DNA of 64,000 nucleotides from Wolfiporia cocos (GCA_029448655.1 JACCLO010000010.1:930001-994000), one strand, 5' to 3'. Counted from the first letter of the stretch, positions 45,701 to 59,020 are shown. The notes: a model not told the origin generated them from the sequence alone. Made by a program: numbers and translations.

Positions 45701-48700
45701 CCCCGGCTGAGCCACCTCGGTAGAGGAAATCCCGTCTGATAGGCAACTACCCCATACAGGGAGTCGTAAGCCCTAGTTCAGAAATATGAACTTGATTAGT
45801 ACTCCGAAGCCCGACGACTTGGCTCGCCACGCAGTACCGATCCCCGCTAATGCAAGAGCCCCGGCGCACTTCACCAGCTCAGCGCAAGACGGACCTATTC
45901 GATCGTCACTACATCCATGATGAACCCATTCTGGGACAACCAACGAGAACCACCGGTAGTCCACCACCGCGACGAGAAATACCGCGGATAACGACCACAC
46001 GACCGATGTATCATTCCGGTCAATGAACCAACCCCGCCCCCGATCTGAACCAGATAGATCGCGGGGATGTAAATATAATATACTTGCTTACACTCTAGGA
46101 AAAACAGGAACAGGAAGAGTAGAAGGACCAACCCTAAAGAGGGGGTCCTGGTAACCCAATACGACGCGCACTCCCGTCGTAACCGATCAAGCCTGAGGGA
46201 ACCGCAACCAAAGCAGGGGTTCCCTAGTCCTCGCGCTACCCCACCAGGAGCGCTGAGAAACCGGAACTACCAGCTGAGGAAGCAACCCCCTCCGCTCGAC
46301 CTCGAAATACCTATACCGACTAGAACCGTCAACCTAAGCAAGTCGCCGCTGCCGATACACCACCCCAGCAGACGGTTGTAACAACATACACCTATACCCC
46401 GCCTTCGACAGGATCAAGGCAGGCAGAGCGTCACGTGCCGAACCCTAACCCAGAATCATGGGCCGCACGCGAACCAGACGCCCAGCCACCACACCCCCAC
46501 GCGCTAGATCGCGCACGTTTAAGTTATAATTCACTAACGTACATAGGAAGAAACGAACCGAGCAGGAGATCAGGCAAACAACGCCTGGGCCAACGGCTGA
46601 ACATGTAGCCGTCGCCAGTAAAGACCATGGAAGCTGACCAATCCCGGCATGACGCCGCTCCCCAGTACCTAAGCTAGAATATGGCAGTGGGAACAGGGAC
46701 CGCCTCTCATGTCCGGTTACGCGACCACGGGACTGCACCATCATCCCTCAACCCGAATCAACCTCGTACGCGGGCCAAACAGTGCCCTTACAACCCTTCG
46801 GGCCATCAATGCCCCCCACACTCATTCGGCAATTCCGGCCGTAAAAACGGATCGGGCAGCTGGACAGCCCATGTACCAACCCCCAGTAGACTCAGACGGC
46901 TAGAAAAGAACCAACGCCGTGACCTCCCGGTAATCCAGACCGGGCACAGCTAAGTACTTTCCTTTAATAAAAGCACCATGAGAAACTCGAAAAGGGGAAC
47001 CAGAGGGGACAGGCAATACGCCGCCTCTTGGTGTAAAATATATTGTAGATGTGCGAACTCAGTACAGAGCGCACAAAGGACTTATAACCCGGGGAAAACC
47101 AAACCCCTGTACTATTATCCTTGTGTTCGCAGAGGACCAGCGGGCCAGAACAAACCCAAGGACCCCTACGAACATAAGTATATCTTATAACTAATGGACA
47201 AACCAGTCCTAATACCGAGACGAGTGATACCTCGGATGTAACACTAGTACAAACGCCTATGAACCCAATACAGGGCATAGAGCGTACTTACGACCCATAC
47301 AACCGAGATGAGACATTCCTCGGAAGTATACGACTAGCACGGGAACCTACGGGCCCACTGCAACGACTCAATCTCTAGAAACACCGGGGAAACCCTACTA
47401 GAGATACGAATAAATCTATACCCGAGCACGGACAAGCTCACAAGGGGATAGCGCCCCTTAAATCGCTAACCACTCGTTCATATTTATAAAATAGAATAAC
47501 GAACCACCAAGGATGCGGGGAAACATGCGCACCTTGAACGAACACGGAAGGATCCAAGTACCTAGAAATCGAACCAGAGCTCGCGTCCGCGCCACACCAC
47601 CCTTCAGTACCGCAACCTTGGGAACACGAGTCACGAACGACTCCCAGTACCATAACCTCGGGAACCAAGGCCGCTGAAGCGCCCTCAGACCAAGCACGAA
47701 GGGAAGGAAAGTAAAGGGAAAAAGGAAGTAGAAATAGAAGGGAAAAATGACAAGCCGAGGACAGCTTGAATCTAGGGGGGGGAAATCGATTATTTCGGGT
47801 CAATTCAACAAAAAATCACCCCTTCTGGACATCGATAACGAACCCTTGCCTCACCAAGACACGGTGAAGGGCTACCACTATGCGGCATTTGGCAAAACAA
47901 GCCATCACGCGCACACGTACTTAGGCAGTAGATAACGGTGCAATAAGCAAAAGGCACTCCCTTACTATACGAACCCGGGGAGAACAAACCAGACACCCCA
48001 CTTCCAACGTAACATTATGATACATCATGACCCTTATGATATAAAACCACGCCAACGATTGAAGGCGAACAAAAAGAAAAAAAAAAAAACATACAGAAAA
48101 TACAAAAAAATACAAAAAAACATATACAAAAAAGACACATACTACAGTAACGAATCACATATACCCAAGCAAAGGAACCACATTCCCCCCTACTATACAG
48201 ATAGGATACACATGGATAGGAACCAGGACTTATTACTTACATTCATTTTACACCTACAGTAGACGAGACATCCCTACCACGAACCACGGAAGACAAAAGG
48301 CAATAGGTCGGACGAACAGGACACACGGACATACGGAGCCAGTCAATCGAACAACGACCGCTCCAGGGAAAGATACTTGCAAGAGGGTTGTGTAGAAAAA
48401 GACACGCGGACATACCATACACGCACTACACTACAACCCACTGTCGAAACCAGGGAACACGTAAGACAAAGAGCAAGGACGTCTACAGGACCCAAGGACC
48501 CGCGCGTCCAAGGTGATCCAACGGTAGACAGAGCTCGAAGTCGAACACACTGGTCAGACAGCACCAACAGGATATGTAGGCACAGGACCACTGAAGTAGA
48601 AAAGCTACACACTAGCACTTCAGACACCACTGGTCACGCCAACAAGTAGACTAAAAAGCACGCGGGCACTAGAACGTCGAAACCAGACCAATAGTACACC

Positions 48701-48771
48701 ACGCCCGGTGCAGACAAGTATAGTCGAACCATGTCCAAGGAACTTGCAAGGAAACTCGGGGACGAGTTGCT
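42800..48771 (+). other. Non-coding, stem-loop-rich interior of the LTR element
   Basis: No retroviral protein motifs in any frame. A short frame at 43564-43902 might be a vestige of a gag start, but this is weak. The sequence contains many short perfect inverted repeats: a 10-bp stem at 45466-45475/45487-45496, an 8-bp stem at 46196-46203/46218-46225, a 7-bp stem at 46160-46166/46175-46181, and an 8-bp stem at 47371-47378/47398-47405. Paired CCGAG/CTCGG hairpins lie at 47215-47235 and 47303-47323. AT-dinucleotide (about 45027-45050) and A-rich (about 48070-48140) tracts are also present. Confidence 0.6.
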
Positions 48772-48785
48772 AAAAGAGGGGGTAC
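48772..48785 (+). other. Polypurine tract
   Basis: AAAAGAGGGGG followed by TAC lies directly before the right LTR, the expected plus-strand primer site. Confidence 0.8.
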
Positions 48786-49708
48786 TGTCACAAGCCAATT
48801 TCAAAGCCTAGTAGAACACCCTAGGTTGACACCCCATTCACGCCATAAGCACGCTACAGCACTCTATCCGAGCCCAGCTGGAATCCTACGGCAACGCTAG
48901 TAGAAGCCCTCCACTATACAGGACACTACGGGCACTAGCAGGCCACCAGCAGTCTAACCCTAGAACTCAGTCCAAGTCCCGGCCGCAAGTCATACGCGGC
49001 CTAGTCCCTAAACCCCGGAGTCACGAGCCGACCCCTAGAGTCCAACAGGCTACAATAGCACGACGGTACGCCTGGTACAACCTTCAGGCTAAACCACCAC
49101 CGCACACTATGCTGTACGCCAACTAGGGGCACGGTCTACACTCACACGTGACCCAGAACATTAAACCTAACACCTCGCGTCCCCACCGCACGGACACTCG
49201 CCATTACAGGCATAGACATTATACTATACCTCATACGCACCCTAACCTACGAGTACACCAGGCAGGGATAATAACCCCAGGCTCTGCACGACTGAGAACC
49301 CTACCAGTCACAGAGCGCCATACCCGATCGTGGCAGACCACGCCCGATCACGGACTTAGAACCCCGCCATTACCGGCGCATCCACGATCGACGAGAACCA
49401 CCGATCGAACCCGACAGATTGGCTACTCCTTAGATCCGCCCCTTATACGCTACGTCGCCATGGACATCAGCGCTCCGATGCCATTACCGGCACATAGCTC
49501 ATAGCCAGTTAGATACCAGTACGTAGAGGCCTCTGAGCCACCGTACACAAACATGTACAAATAGTTTAGGAGTATATATGCCGGACAGTCTTGAGCGTAA
49601 ACCTCAGACTTGTCTTGGCCTTTTGTGCCTTGAGATGCCCGGACCAGGAAGGCGCTTTCATGCGACCCACCTTCCCCCGGTGTGTGTCTTGAGGTTGCGC
49701 TTGTGTCA
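48786..49708 (+). repeat. Right (3') LTR, 923 bp
   Basis: Appears identical by eye to 41865-42787, shifted by 6,921 bp, and is followed by the CCCTG target duplication. Confidence 0.92.
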
Positions 49709-49713
49709 CCCTG

Positions 49714-50658
49714 AGAGTTTGATGGGGCGGCGCCCGTATCGTCCGGACGAATTCTGAGCGTGTTGTCTACAGTATTATGTAAATCACTGCCTTGGACCTT
49801 ACGCATGCCAAATTGACTCGAAGTCATATTTGACAGAATACCTTAACATTTGTTTTGAGCGATTGGTCCCCCAGAAATGATGCAGTCTACTGATCAATAG
49901 TGTGGGTCGTTAATATTCTTTTCATTACGGCTTTCATATGACGACGTCGTTGAAGCGGTGTGGAGGAGAAATATGCCGCACGGCTAATTCTTCGCTTTTC
50001 TTACTATTATGGTATATTTTCTATTTTATTTGTACTATACTGTCATACTCCCACCGACTCTACCAGTGCGCGAGCCATATCTTGCGGGCATGTTAGACTG
50101 ACGCGACGTAGAACCGCTTGGCGATCTAGACCGACGTTTCCGCGCTCGAGGGCGGCGAGATGCGCAAGTAAATAGGACGCGGTTTGTGATCAGCCAATCG
50201 CGTTCGAGCAATTGCGCGTCAGGTTGACCTGTCTTAGAGTATGGCGGACGCGTCTGTGCCGCTCGTTTATACTACTATGGCAAATCCTTTACTCAATTAG
50301 GTACTTTCTCCACTCTCTTTCGTCATAGTTTCTGTACTGTCGCTTTTCAATCGGCTCTCGAATTCTGGCACAATGTAACATATATGTTGCAAATTCGCCG
50401 TGGGTCATCGACACGGTGCATGTGCATGGACTAACCACAGATCGTAGCGAAGGAGGGAAATATAGTGGGTCTGTTGCTCTGATGAAGAACGGTATTCCTC
50501 GGTAATCTAATTGGCCTACTTGTGCACCGCTTGTGTTACAATTAGACAGGCCTTAACTGTCGCGCCGTTCCTTTAAGCTACTGTTACGTATTGGACGGGC
50601 TTTACATATCCTTGAATTATTGATCATCTCTTTTTCTCTGTCTCGAATCTCGAGTCGC
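49714..50658. other. Intergenic, no gene recognised
   Basis: About 950 bp between the LTR element and the 3' end of the kinase gene. No frame with support. Confidence 0.6.
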
Positions 50659-53600
50659 CTATTTCGCGTAAATTGCGGCCATCAAAACTGTATCCCACTT
50701 GTCCCTTTGGCTGCTAAAGTCGGATACCTTCTCAGCTGTAATGGGATCCAATGTTGCTCGGCGTGAAGGTTGAGTTGTCGTTACGGAGAACGTTCCCCAT
50801 TTATCGCCTTGCCGGAGATTCGACGAGACGGTAAATTCCACCTGTAGCGAGTATGAGCACTACAATAGATTAGGCAGTAAAATCTGATGTTACATGTCCG
50901 TTTGAATGTTCATCACTAACGAAAAGTGCGTAATTCTCCGCGTCCAGAGTGCCCGTGACTGTGAAGTTTGTGATGAAGGAGTGCTATGACTTGAGGGTAC
51001 CACACCTACCAATACACAAGTTATCTCGTGTGACTGATGTCTTTGAAGCATAGACGTCAATGATGGAATCCGCATTCTCTTGCAACCACTTTCCAAGCTG
51101 GTCGATGCTATTCGGGTGTATGTTCTGGTATCTGGTTGTTTCGGCGAACAGAAACGCGGCTGGCTTCCCTTGATGCAATTGTCGGTGGATTTTCCTTCCG
51201 CGGGGCATTATTCTGTACAGCGGCCCCCAGACTCGGCTGCGTTTACTAGCTGCATTGAGACCGAGACGGATTTTGAAGTCTGGGGTCTTGATGGCGGTGA
51301 GATTCCATGGATATCCGGAGATCAATAATACGTTGAACAACAGATCGAATTTTCCTTTCCCTTGCGCATAGTAACCAACGGCGCCGCAGGGGACAGGAGA
51401 GGGTGACCAGAGAGGTAGATCTACTATCACCATGTAAAAGATGATATGAGCTTCCCAACTATTACAACGGGATATTTTGCAATCGAATTCTTACGTGTGG
51501 GATTGAATTCGTGGGTGAGGATTGCTCTGTACAAGTTCTCTGCACGTTCATCCGGATCTTTAGATCCTGTTGTCAGATATTCCTGATAAACATTGACCCG
51601 GGAACCATCGTCCACGAGAGTGCTGCCGAGCGTAGAAGAGGAGTCCATAGGAGCAGAGATAGCCTGAGCTTCTCTCCTCTCTCCATTCACTGAGACGGTT
51701 GTCGGCAAGTCACCACGAAAGCCTTTTATTTCTGCGTTGATCGCTTTAATGCACTCTGTAAAGTCAGGTCTTTCTTCCGGGAGTTCTTGCCAGCACCGTC
51801 TGACGATTTCAACAGTCTGCGACACAGGAAATGGAGAGCGAACAGTTGGTCTCCGCTTGTCTAATCCGATGCAATAGAGATCAGTATGGTACAGGTGAAG
51901 GGATAACAACTCACTCAGCACCCATTCTCGCAATTGATTAGAGGTCGGAGCTTCGTTCTCCCAAGGAGTACCTCCCCAATTCAAAATCTCCAGGCAGCAC
52001 ATCGCGAACGCATAGATGTCGGTTTCTTTAGTTATCCGGCAGTCCTTGCTGCGAAGCAATTCTGGTGCTTGCCACTGCAGGGTACCGCCTTGGTCAATCT
52101 CAGAATGATTGGCCTGATTCCCATCGTTCGCATTCTGGCTCTGGCCGAAATCGGCCAATATGCAATGTCCGTCATCCGTTACAAAGACGTTTGCACCCTT
52201 CGTGGGCACATTTAGCATATCTCAAGCCATTGACACATGATGCAAACCTTTAAATCCCCATGTATAATGTCACGTTCGTGAAGATATTGCATTCCCTCGG
52301 CTATCTCGCACATCATAGTGAGCATCTTGATGTATGCCTTGAGAGTCCCGTGCGCGGAGGATTTTTGGAATTGCAAGTACGATGGTAGGGTCCCATTTTC
52401 GATGTAAGGACTGACAAAAAACCAAGGATAAGCGTCCAAGGTTGAAGAGGTACCTAACAGCTCCAGAATGCGCGGATGCTGAAGCGGCCGCCAAATGACA
52501 ACCTAGTATAGTTGTAATGAGATGCATTCATCGTAGTTCAAATGAACGTACCTCGCGTTTGAACTGGATCCACTCTACTGATTGTGCGAGGATCTTGACG
52601 GCAACCGTGCGGTTCTTCCAGGTACCTCTGTACACTATGGATTGAGGTCCACATCCGATTTGCTCTTCCAGCGAGATATCTTTCCACGTAATGACGGAGT
52701 GGGGCGCTGGCGCCCTGTTGGCACTAAGCCTCTGCATCGCTGAGATGCCCACTTCGATGAACTTCCTGTCAACGGCATCAGAGTTTCCGCGGGCTAAAGA
52801 AGATTGACTATTCGGATCTTGCTGGCGATGGAGAAAGTTCTGAAACGCCACGATCGCTTCGGGCATCTCGTCCGGTGCAATCTGCAAGAAGTTGACCACA
52901 TCTATATCGCGGTGATCCTTCAGAACAGTGTGCATGAGGTGCTCCATGTCCGCGTCGTCATGGATCATTTCGTCACTGATTTGACCATCTAACAACTCGG
53001 ATATCTGCTCGCGAGGCGATGTTTGATTCTCAGGCTGTGGCGGAGTCGGAAGTACAGAGTGAGCATGCATTGCTAGTGTTCGCGAGGAGGGATCTTCGTC
53101 ATTGTTGGCTGTATTTTCCGCCAGTTGAACATGTAGATTATTGAGCTGATGTTGTAATCCTTTCAGATCGCGAACAATTTGTACCTGCGTCATGGCCTAC
53201 TCAAATCTCAGTGGGTGTCATCGCCCTTATGATAAGAATATCAACGCACTCCAAATAGAGCGACGCCATCGCCAAGCTTCTTGTCCAATTTACTGATCAT
53301 TTGCTTGAGATAATGCCGCTTGAGTAAACGCGTAATCCGCAGCATGGCTCTTTGTTCATGAAAAAAGGATGTAATTTCGTGATACACTCTGCATACAAGA
53401 CAGGATATGAGCAACGTGACAACAGCAGGCGGATTGTCGAGAAGACGTACTGGATCAAACTCTGGATTGGTTGTACCAAATCCTGTTTGACTTGCTCCGC
53501 GGATTGGGCAATTTGTTGACGTATAGAGCGGAAGATAATAGCCGATCGCTCCGTCAAGCCCAAACATGCGCATCTGTTGTCCTACGCTGTGTCAGCCCCA

Positions 53601-55048
53601 TTCGTGAAAACTACCGGATGATCATATACCTCAACCTCCTGTAACGCGTTCCATATTTCAAGAAGGGCGTTTGCGGCCTCGTGTAATCCAGGCACGGGAA
53701 TCAAGCTGGAGAGTGCAGCACTAAATCGGAGCACGTCATGCGCCGCGGGTTCTATGTATTCAGACATCAGACCCAGTGCTGTGCAGATAGCCTGAGTAGA
53801 CGAATCAGCATAAGTGGTACAAGTAAACGTCCTTTAGTGTACCTGGTGTGTGCGTTTCCAACCTTCAGCTTGTAGGCGAACATTTGGGAGTAAGGGTGTA
53901 GAATTGGACGAGTCGTAATGCCATGGTCGTCGTTTAAATAGATACGGTTTCCAGTCGGACGGTAGAATGTCTGTTAATCCCTCAACGGTGTTTGAACGCA
54001 TAACTTGTGACTTCACGGGAGGAGACGGCTTTGGAAAGGCTTTTGATTCAGTGATACGAGATTGAGCAGACAAGACGCGTTCTGCACGAAGAAAGGGCAT
54101 ATCTCGGGACAAGCCTGACGAAGAGCTCATCATGCCAGTCTTGCTTGCAGATACTGAATCATCAATCATCTGCTGAGAGGACGAGGGTGTGACCAATGGT
54201 GGAGGGGTGATAGATATTGGCCCGCTTCCTAAAGTCAAGGAATTATCGGTTTCTACCTCCGTGAACGTCTGATGATATGATGATGAGCGCTGGATAGACT
54301 CAGGTGCATGCGGTTGACTGGGAGTTGCACGACCTGTCGCGTCTGCTTTGCGATGATCCAAAGGCATTACGGACTGCATTTGTATATGTTGCCCCTGAGG
54401 TTGCGTCACTCCCGAATAAGTCATGTCCTGAGCTATGGGCGCTTTCAGAGCAAGAGACGTCATCGCAGGAATATGATCGCCTCCGGGAGCATTCGACATA
54501 ACTCGCGAAGCGGAAAGCTGTTGCGGAGGAGAAGGAAGTCTACGGCTGTTAGCGCTATCATCCAGTCGGATATAAGTCTCAGCATGGCGCTGGAGTTGAG
54601 GATCCTGGATCCGATTCATCGACATGTCAGCTACAGATGAAGAATGCGACTGGAATGTGGGGGGTTCTGCGAGCGATCCGTCCCGGGGAGTGGGTTGACG
54701 GGAAGTGGATGTGGACATGATTTCCGCCTGCCGCAGAGAACTGTCCTGGCACTCTGAGCGCGAGTCAGGCAAAGAGAGAGACCTATCCATTCTGGGCGAA
54801 GCCAGGTTGTGTGCCGCAGAATTTTGACTATGTTGGTAGATGGAGGCGCTTGCATTATGCGAAGGAATTGGCCCACTTTGAGGCATGACATACGGTGTCG
54901 CTTCGTGAAACGAGGGGAGGGTAGTTGGGAGTGAACGCGTATTAGAAACGGGAGGTGATGAGTATCTTCCCTCGCTTGGGTTTTCTGATACGCCTGGGAA
55001 TTGCGAGGATACTTCGGGTCGCTTCGTTTGCAGCGACGTGGGATCCAT
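50659..55048 (-). CDS. MLKL-like helical-bundle TKL kinase with C-terminal unknown domain
   Basis: Multi-exon minus-strand gene from the ATG at 55048 to the stop at 50659. Exon 1 encodes ~400 Ser/Pro-rich disordered residues ending GWKRTHQ. It joins in phase to a helical domain: AICTALGLMSEYIEPAAHD, LIPVPGLHEAANALLEIW, NALQEVEDNRCACLGLTER, AIIFRSIRQQIAQSAEQVKQ, then VYHEITSFFHE and LLKRHYLKQMISKLDKKL. This pattern matches the fungal domains related to the four-helix bundle of animal MLKL. A linker (MTQVQIVRDLKGLQHQLNNL...) leads to the kinase: IGCGPQSIVYRG, the VAVK lysine, HGDLKGANV (HGD in place of HRD), LADFGQSQ and APELL. The catalytic residues are intact. The C-terminus (VPCGAVGYY, GKFDLLFN, YRIMPRGRKIH, GTLDAENYALFVS, RDKWDTVLMAAIY) resembles a tail seen in other basidiomycete TKL kinases. 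The MLKL link is inferred from pattern. A role in cell death or allorecognition is speculation. Confidence 0.7.
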
Positions 55049-58000
55049 TGTATTCGGAACTTCCTCCGAGACTTTCTAACCCAGTAAGTTTATTCCTTCC
55101 TCAACTCAAACATAGGGGAACACGTACTAGCGGCCGGACGTACGTGCTTGAGGGAGGGAGTGAATGTGAAAAGCCGTTCGCGCGCAACCTGGTCTGAGTG
55201 AGCCTCAAATATCTTAGTTCTATAAGGTTTGTCCGTAAAGCGATGAGAGCCGTGATTGGTAGGTTCGTTCGTTCCCGCTGCTTACTCTATTTGATGTCGT
55301 CAGTGCATGAAACATGACTTGTGGTTTTTACCCTTTACCAGAAACTGAACATTCTGATGGCGGTACTTGTATCGCTATAACAGGTTAACCGTGCTCTATA
55401 GCACAAGACGTGATATGCGGATCTGCTCAACGAACATGACAGATCGTTCTCACAATCCAAGGCACGAACGCCTCTGATTTTGGTCATCTTGCAAACTCAA
55501 CTTGTCATCTTTCCGATGAGTACGCCCTTGCGGAAGCATAGAACCGTTGATGCCGCTGTTCTCTTGTGAGCACGGTGAGACACTATCAACTATACCGCTG
55601 CGCTCAAACCGCACGGTCTGCTAGGCTGGGATGGAGAATGCTATACTCATCATCATGTGTTTGATTGTGGCACAGGTTGGCCACCTTGTGTACGCGGGAC
55701 TTACTGAGCTTCGGTCGGAAATATCTAATGCCGAAGGGCACTGTGTGGTCGTAACCCAGCCCCATGCGCTATGGTTGTCAGGGAAAACATCATAGTGACG
55801 TGCTGCTATGCTGCTATCTTAGTACTGTGCGGTTCAAGTCTTCCCTTAATTATCGTTTACCGAGCTGCCGGCTCAGAATTCCCACTGACTAGATAGTGCG
55901 GCGACGAAGCGCAGTGATGCAGATATACCGAGCCCGACCGGATGCACGAAACAAGAGGATGTGCCTCCTGTGAACCGTCAAACTTTGTAGATTCATTGGA
56001 ATCAGATGTTATCAAGTTGCGTCGCTCAATCCCTCGGTGCTTAATCGCGGTAGGTCAATGTCCGAGAATTTTCGCACAAGACGTTCAGAGTAATTTGTAT
56101 ATGCTTGGTCAGAACGGTTGTGCGTGGCTTCGATTATTCATCATGCTTACCGTAATCAATTAGGACATCTACAAAGTCTGTTGGCGCCGACTTGGAAGCT
56201 GACACTGGAGACGCCTCGGCGTCGGAGTGCTTGGTAAAGTCTCCGGAAACTCCTATATGAGCATGAGAAGTTTCTGGTGAATCGTAATCGTGATTGATTC
56301 GTAGCATCAGGAACCAGCTCAATAAGCCAATGCGGTCAGTATAATGATTTAGATTATATCCTTTCTCATTGCCACTTACCATATCTTCAACTCAGCGAGT
56401 GCAAATTTTGTGATGAAGACGTGGTTGATCGATTTGCTACGCAAACTGAAATGTCTGTCAAAGAGCATTCAGGGTACGCCACATCCGGTGGATATAGAAT
56501 ATGATAAGCATATACCCATGTCGGTGTCTTCCGCTCATCAGCGGGATGAATTCAAATGTCTCGGGAAGCACATACATCACAATTGAATAGAAGGCAGTTC
56601 GTTGATCATTCCCTCTGAATAGAACGATCCCTGGTAATCGAATTGGGCCGGTGACATGTGGCCAAGTTCAGAATACGTACACAATGCGATACGCGGCCAC
56701 TCTACCGGCGTTAACTGTGTGGATACTTCCCAGGTGAGCTATTCCAGCCGCACAGCTATAACGAACATATACGTCAATTAACGGGGCTGGTGGGGGTAAC
56801 CCGCGAGCGATGTCACGCACCTCCCCCTGACCCCATACTTTCGCTTCCGCACCTTCTTCTTCACTGAGTGGGTATATCACTGATGATAGAGAGGATGGGG
56901 CGGACGGAGTGCGGATCTACACTGAAGTTTACATGGAAGGACTTCTGGCAGGTGCTTGTGATAATCGCTAATGTCTTCTCTTTGGCTAGTCATATGCCCC
57001 TTGCGTCGAAGATTTAGCTGAGGCTACTGTTGTTGAGGTCATGGATTGTGTGCTAGAGTTACTTACTTACTATCATCTGTACCGCATGTCCAACACTCAG
57101 AGCCGCAGCCTCTCCAAGCTTGCAGACACGGTGGAGGCCGCGCAGTCTTCGTACCTTCTCTGTGAGTTAATGACCAGGTCGTTATTCGAGAATCAGGGCA
57201 ATTCGTTGTTCCAGTTGATCCAGACAAATAAGCCAAGCGATGCGTGAAATTCTCACAATCGATCGAAAACGTTTTATGCCAACTCGGCCAGTTAGCGCAG
57301 CTCATGAGGAGTGCGATAACTTGGCCCTTTATCGTGGTTCAAGATGGGATTCTAACTCTATACCATGCATCTTTAGCTACAAGAGATGTACGTGCACGCT
57401 TTTCTGTGCTTAGCATTGAACACGTCAGGAGCAGTGAGACAGTGGTGGTACTTACCCCGAATTATCGCAAGCTGTAAGTAATCTGGTCATCGCGAAATGA
57501 ACGCTTTACTCATAAACGCTCCCCAGCCTCTGGCTTTCTACCTAAGAGGATAAACAGAGCGTGAGTTGCATCAACCTCGCGCACGCCGCGCTTCGTACCT
57601 TCACACAACGATTCCTCTCAATATCACAAATCTCCCCCATCGTCTCCAAGCCACCGATGCTCACACTTTTAACGAACTGCAGAGAATTGTTATGATGGCC
57701 AGAGAACAGCGTCAGCAGAAACGCGGGCGCCAGGCGTGACGACAGAGCTCCGTGCGGATGCGCGGAGCCTCCGAGGTGTCATTTCGGCTGGTGATGACCC
57801 TGGCCGTCATTCTCGTGCCGTTCTGGACGACGAGATAAGATCATATCAAGTTCAGAGGCCGAAACTGGGATCTAGCAAAGATGTTGCCACGGAACGGACA
57901 GTATTGCGTTGGTAGACCTGCGCGGACGGGAGATATTTTGCTTGTCCTGTGTGCAAGTTTATATGCATACCTCGTGCACAAGCGTGGCCGTCATGTAGCG

Positions 58001-58639
58001 AGACGGTATGCAATCAGATTCGCGTACCGAAAAGCGTTGGGAAGCCGCTTTCATGTTGACAGACCATGCAGATATACTTGCCGCAAAATGAGACACCACT
58101 CTGATTCCGTGATAATATGCGCTCAATGGCCATATTTCCTCAGACAATGAAACGTATTGGGTGCACATAGTTGCAGTCTGCTGATATCATGTCAGACCAT
58201 CGAGGGTGCTCATCAAAGCAGACGTACCTCGCTCTGATTGCGATGCGAACAGACTGCGGGCACATACGGAACGCGATACGCTTACGTACGCGCCTCACAC
58301 AAAATGTGATTGTACACCAGGGCTTGCGACAAAATCGTTCTGTAGTGCATGCGCGAGAGGAAGGGCCGCGTCTGCTAGATCACTACTGTCGATAAAGACG
58401 TTCTCATCTTCACCACAATGTTGGAATTGCAGGAGAATATCCATCGTATTGTGAGAGCGGGCGTCAGGTTATTGCAGCTAGTTGCTGCAACGATACGTAG
58501 TTCGAGTGAACAAAACGCAGCGGGCGGTAGAGATCGTCTGATTACATCGACATCAGACTGATCGCGATCGATGGACTGACATAGCAGTGATCGTGCAAGT
58601 TTTACCCGCCAGTCGCGTTGTTATCCGAATGTGGTCCCC
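55049..58639. other. Mostly unassigned; weak exon candidates
   Basis: About 3.6 kb. Weak minus-strand exon candidates lie at 56668-56880 (MIYPLSEEEGAEAKVWGQ...) and 56149-56382, the latter ending at a GTAAGC donor. Weak plus-strand candidates lie at 57041-57247 and 57244-57477. I could not connect them into a gene or recognise a family. The left edge must hold the promoter of the kinase gene. Confidence 0.35.
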
Positions 58640-58735
58640 GCCCGCATGCGCATATATATAAAGCAGGCACCCTCGCCTCGACATTTTCCATCTTCCCCCC
58701 CATCTGCTTTCACTCGAACAGGGACTAACATCTTC
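58640..58735 (+). promoter_or_regulatory. Strong TATA-type promoter without an obvious gene
   Basis: CATATATATAAAG near 58650 is followed ~30 bp later by a pyrimidine-rich initiator region (CATCTTCCCCCCCATCTG). The only frames downstream on this strand are short (for example from 58785) or antisense to the next gene. Confidence 0.45.
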
Positions 58736-59020
58736 TGCGAAATTAGAACTAGTGTCTACGTCTAGGCTGTATGCTGGATCTAGAATGAAAACTCGAATGC
58801 AGCTGTCGGTGCGGTATACAGGGCCACGCCGCTTGCCTCAGCTCTACAAGATGACATTATAACGGGAGATTACTGGCGGAAGAATGAACTTGAGACGAAA
58901 GTGGTACGTGCTACTGCGCGCTACTTCGCACTGTGTCTATGGATGTGGTGCCTCAAGTGCTGGAAGAAGGCCGTATCAAACCGAGGGACAACCCTCGATT
59001 CAACAGACCTCCTCCATGAC

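Larger units (their letters stand above)
41865..49708 (+). mobile_element. LTR retrotransposon with non-coding interior (LARD-like)
   Basis: 7,844 bp flanked by a 5-bp target duplication CCCTG (41860-41864 and 49709-49713). Two 923-bp direct LTRs begin TGTCACAAGC and end GCTTGTGTCA and appear identical by eye. The ~6-kb interior has a polypurine tract at its right end but no gag, protease, RT, RNase H or integrase. The longest frames are about 120 codons or less and show no motif. Large size with a non-coding interior fits the LARD class, which must be mobilised by a related autonomous element. Identical LTRs imply a very recent insertion, so coding capacity was absent when it jumped rather than lost afterwards. 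Confidence 0.85.

Noticed and set aside
43564..46953. Frames of 90-120 codons in the LTR element interior as gag or pol remnants
   Set aside because: No zinc knuckle, protease, RT, RNase H or integrase motif in any of them; at most a weak gag-start vestige near 43770.
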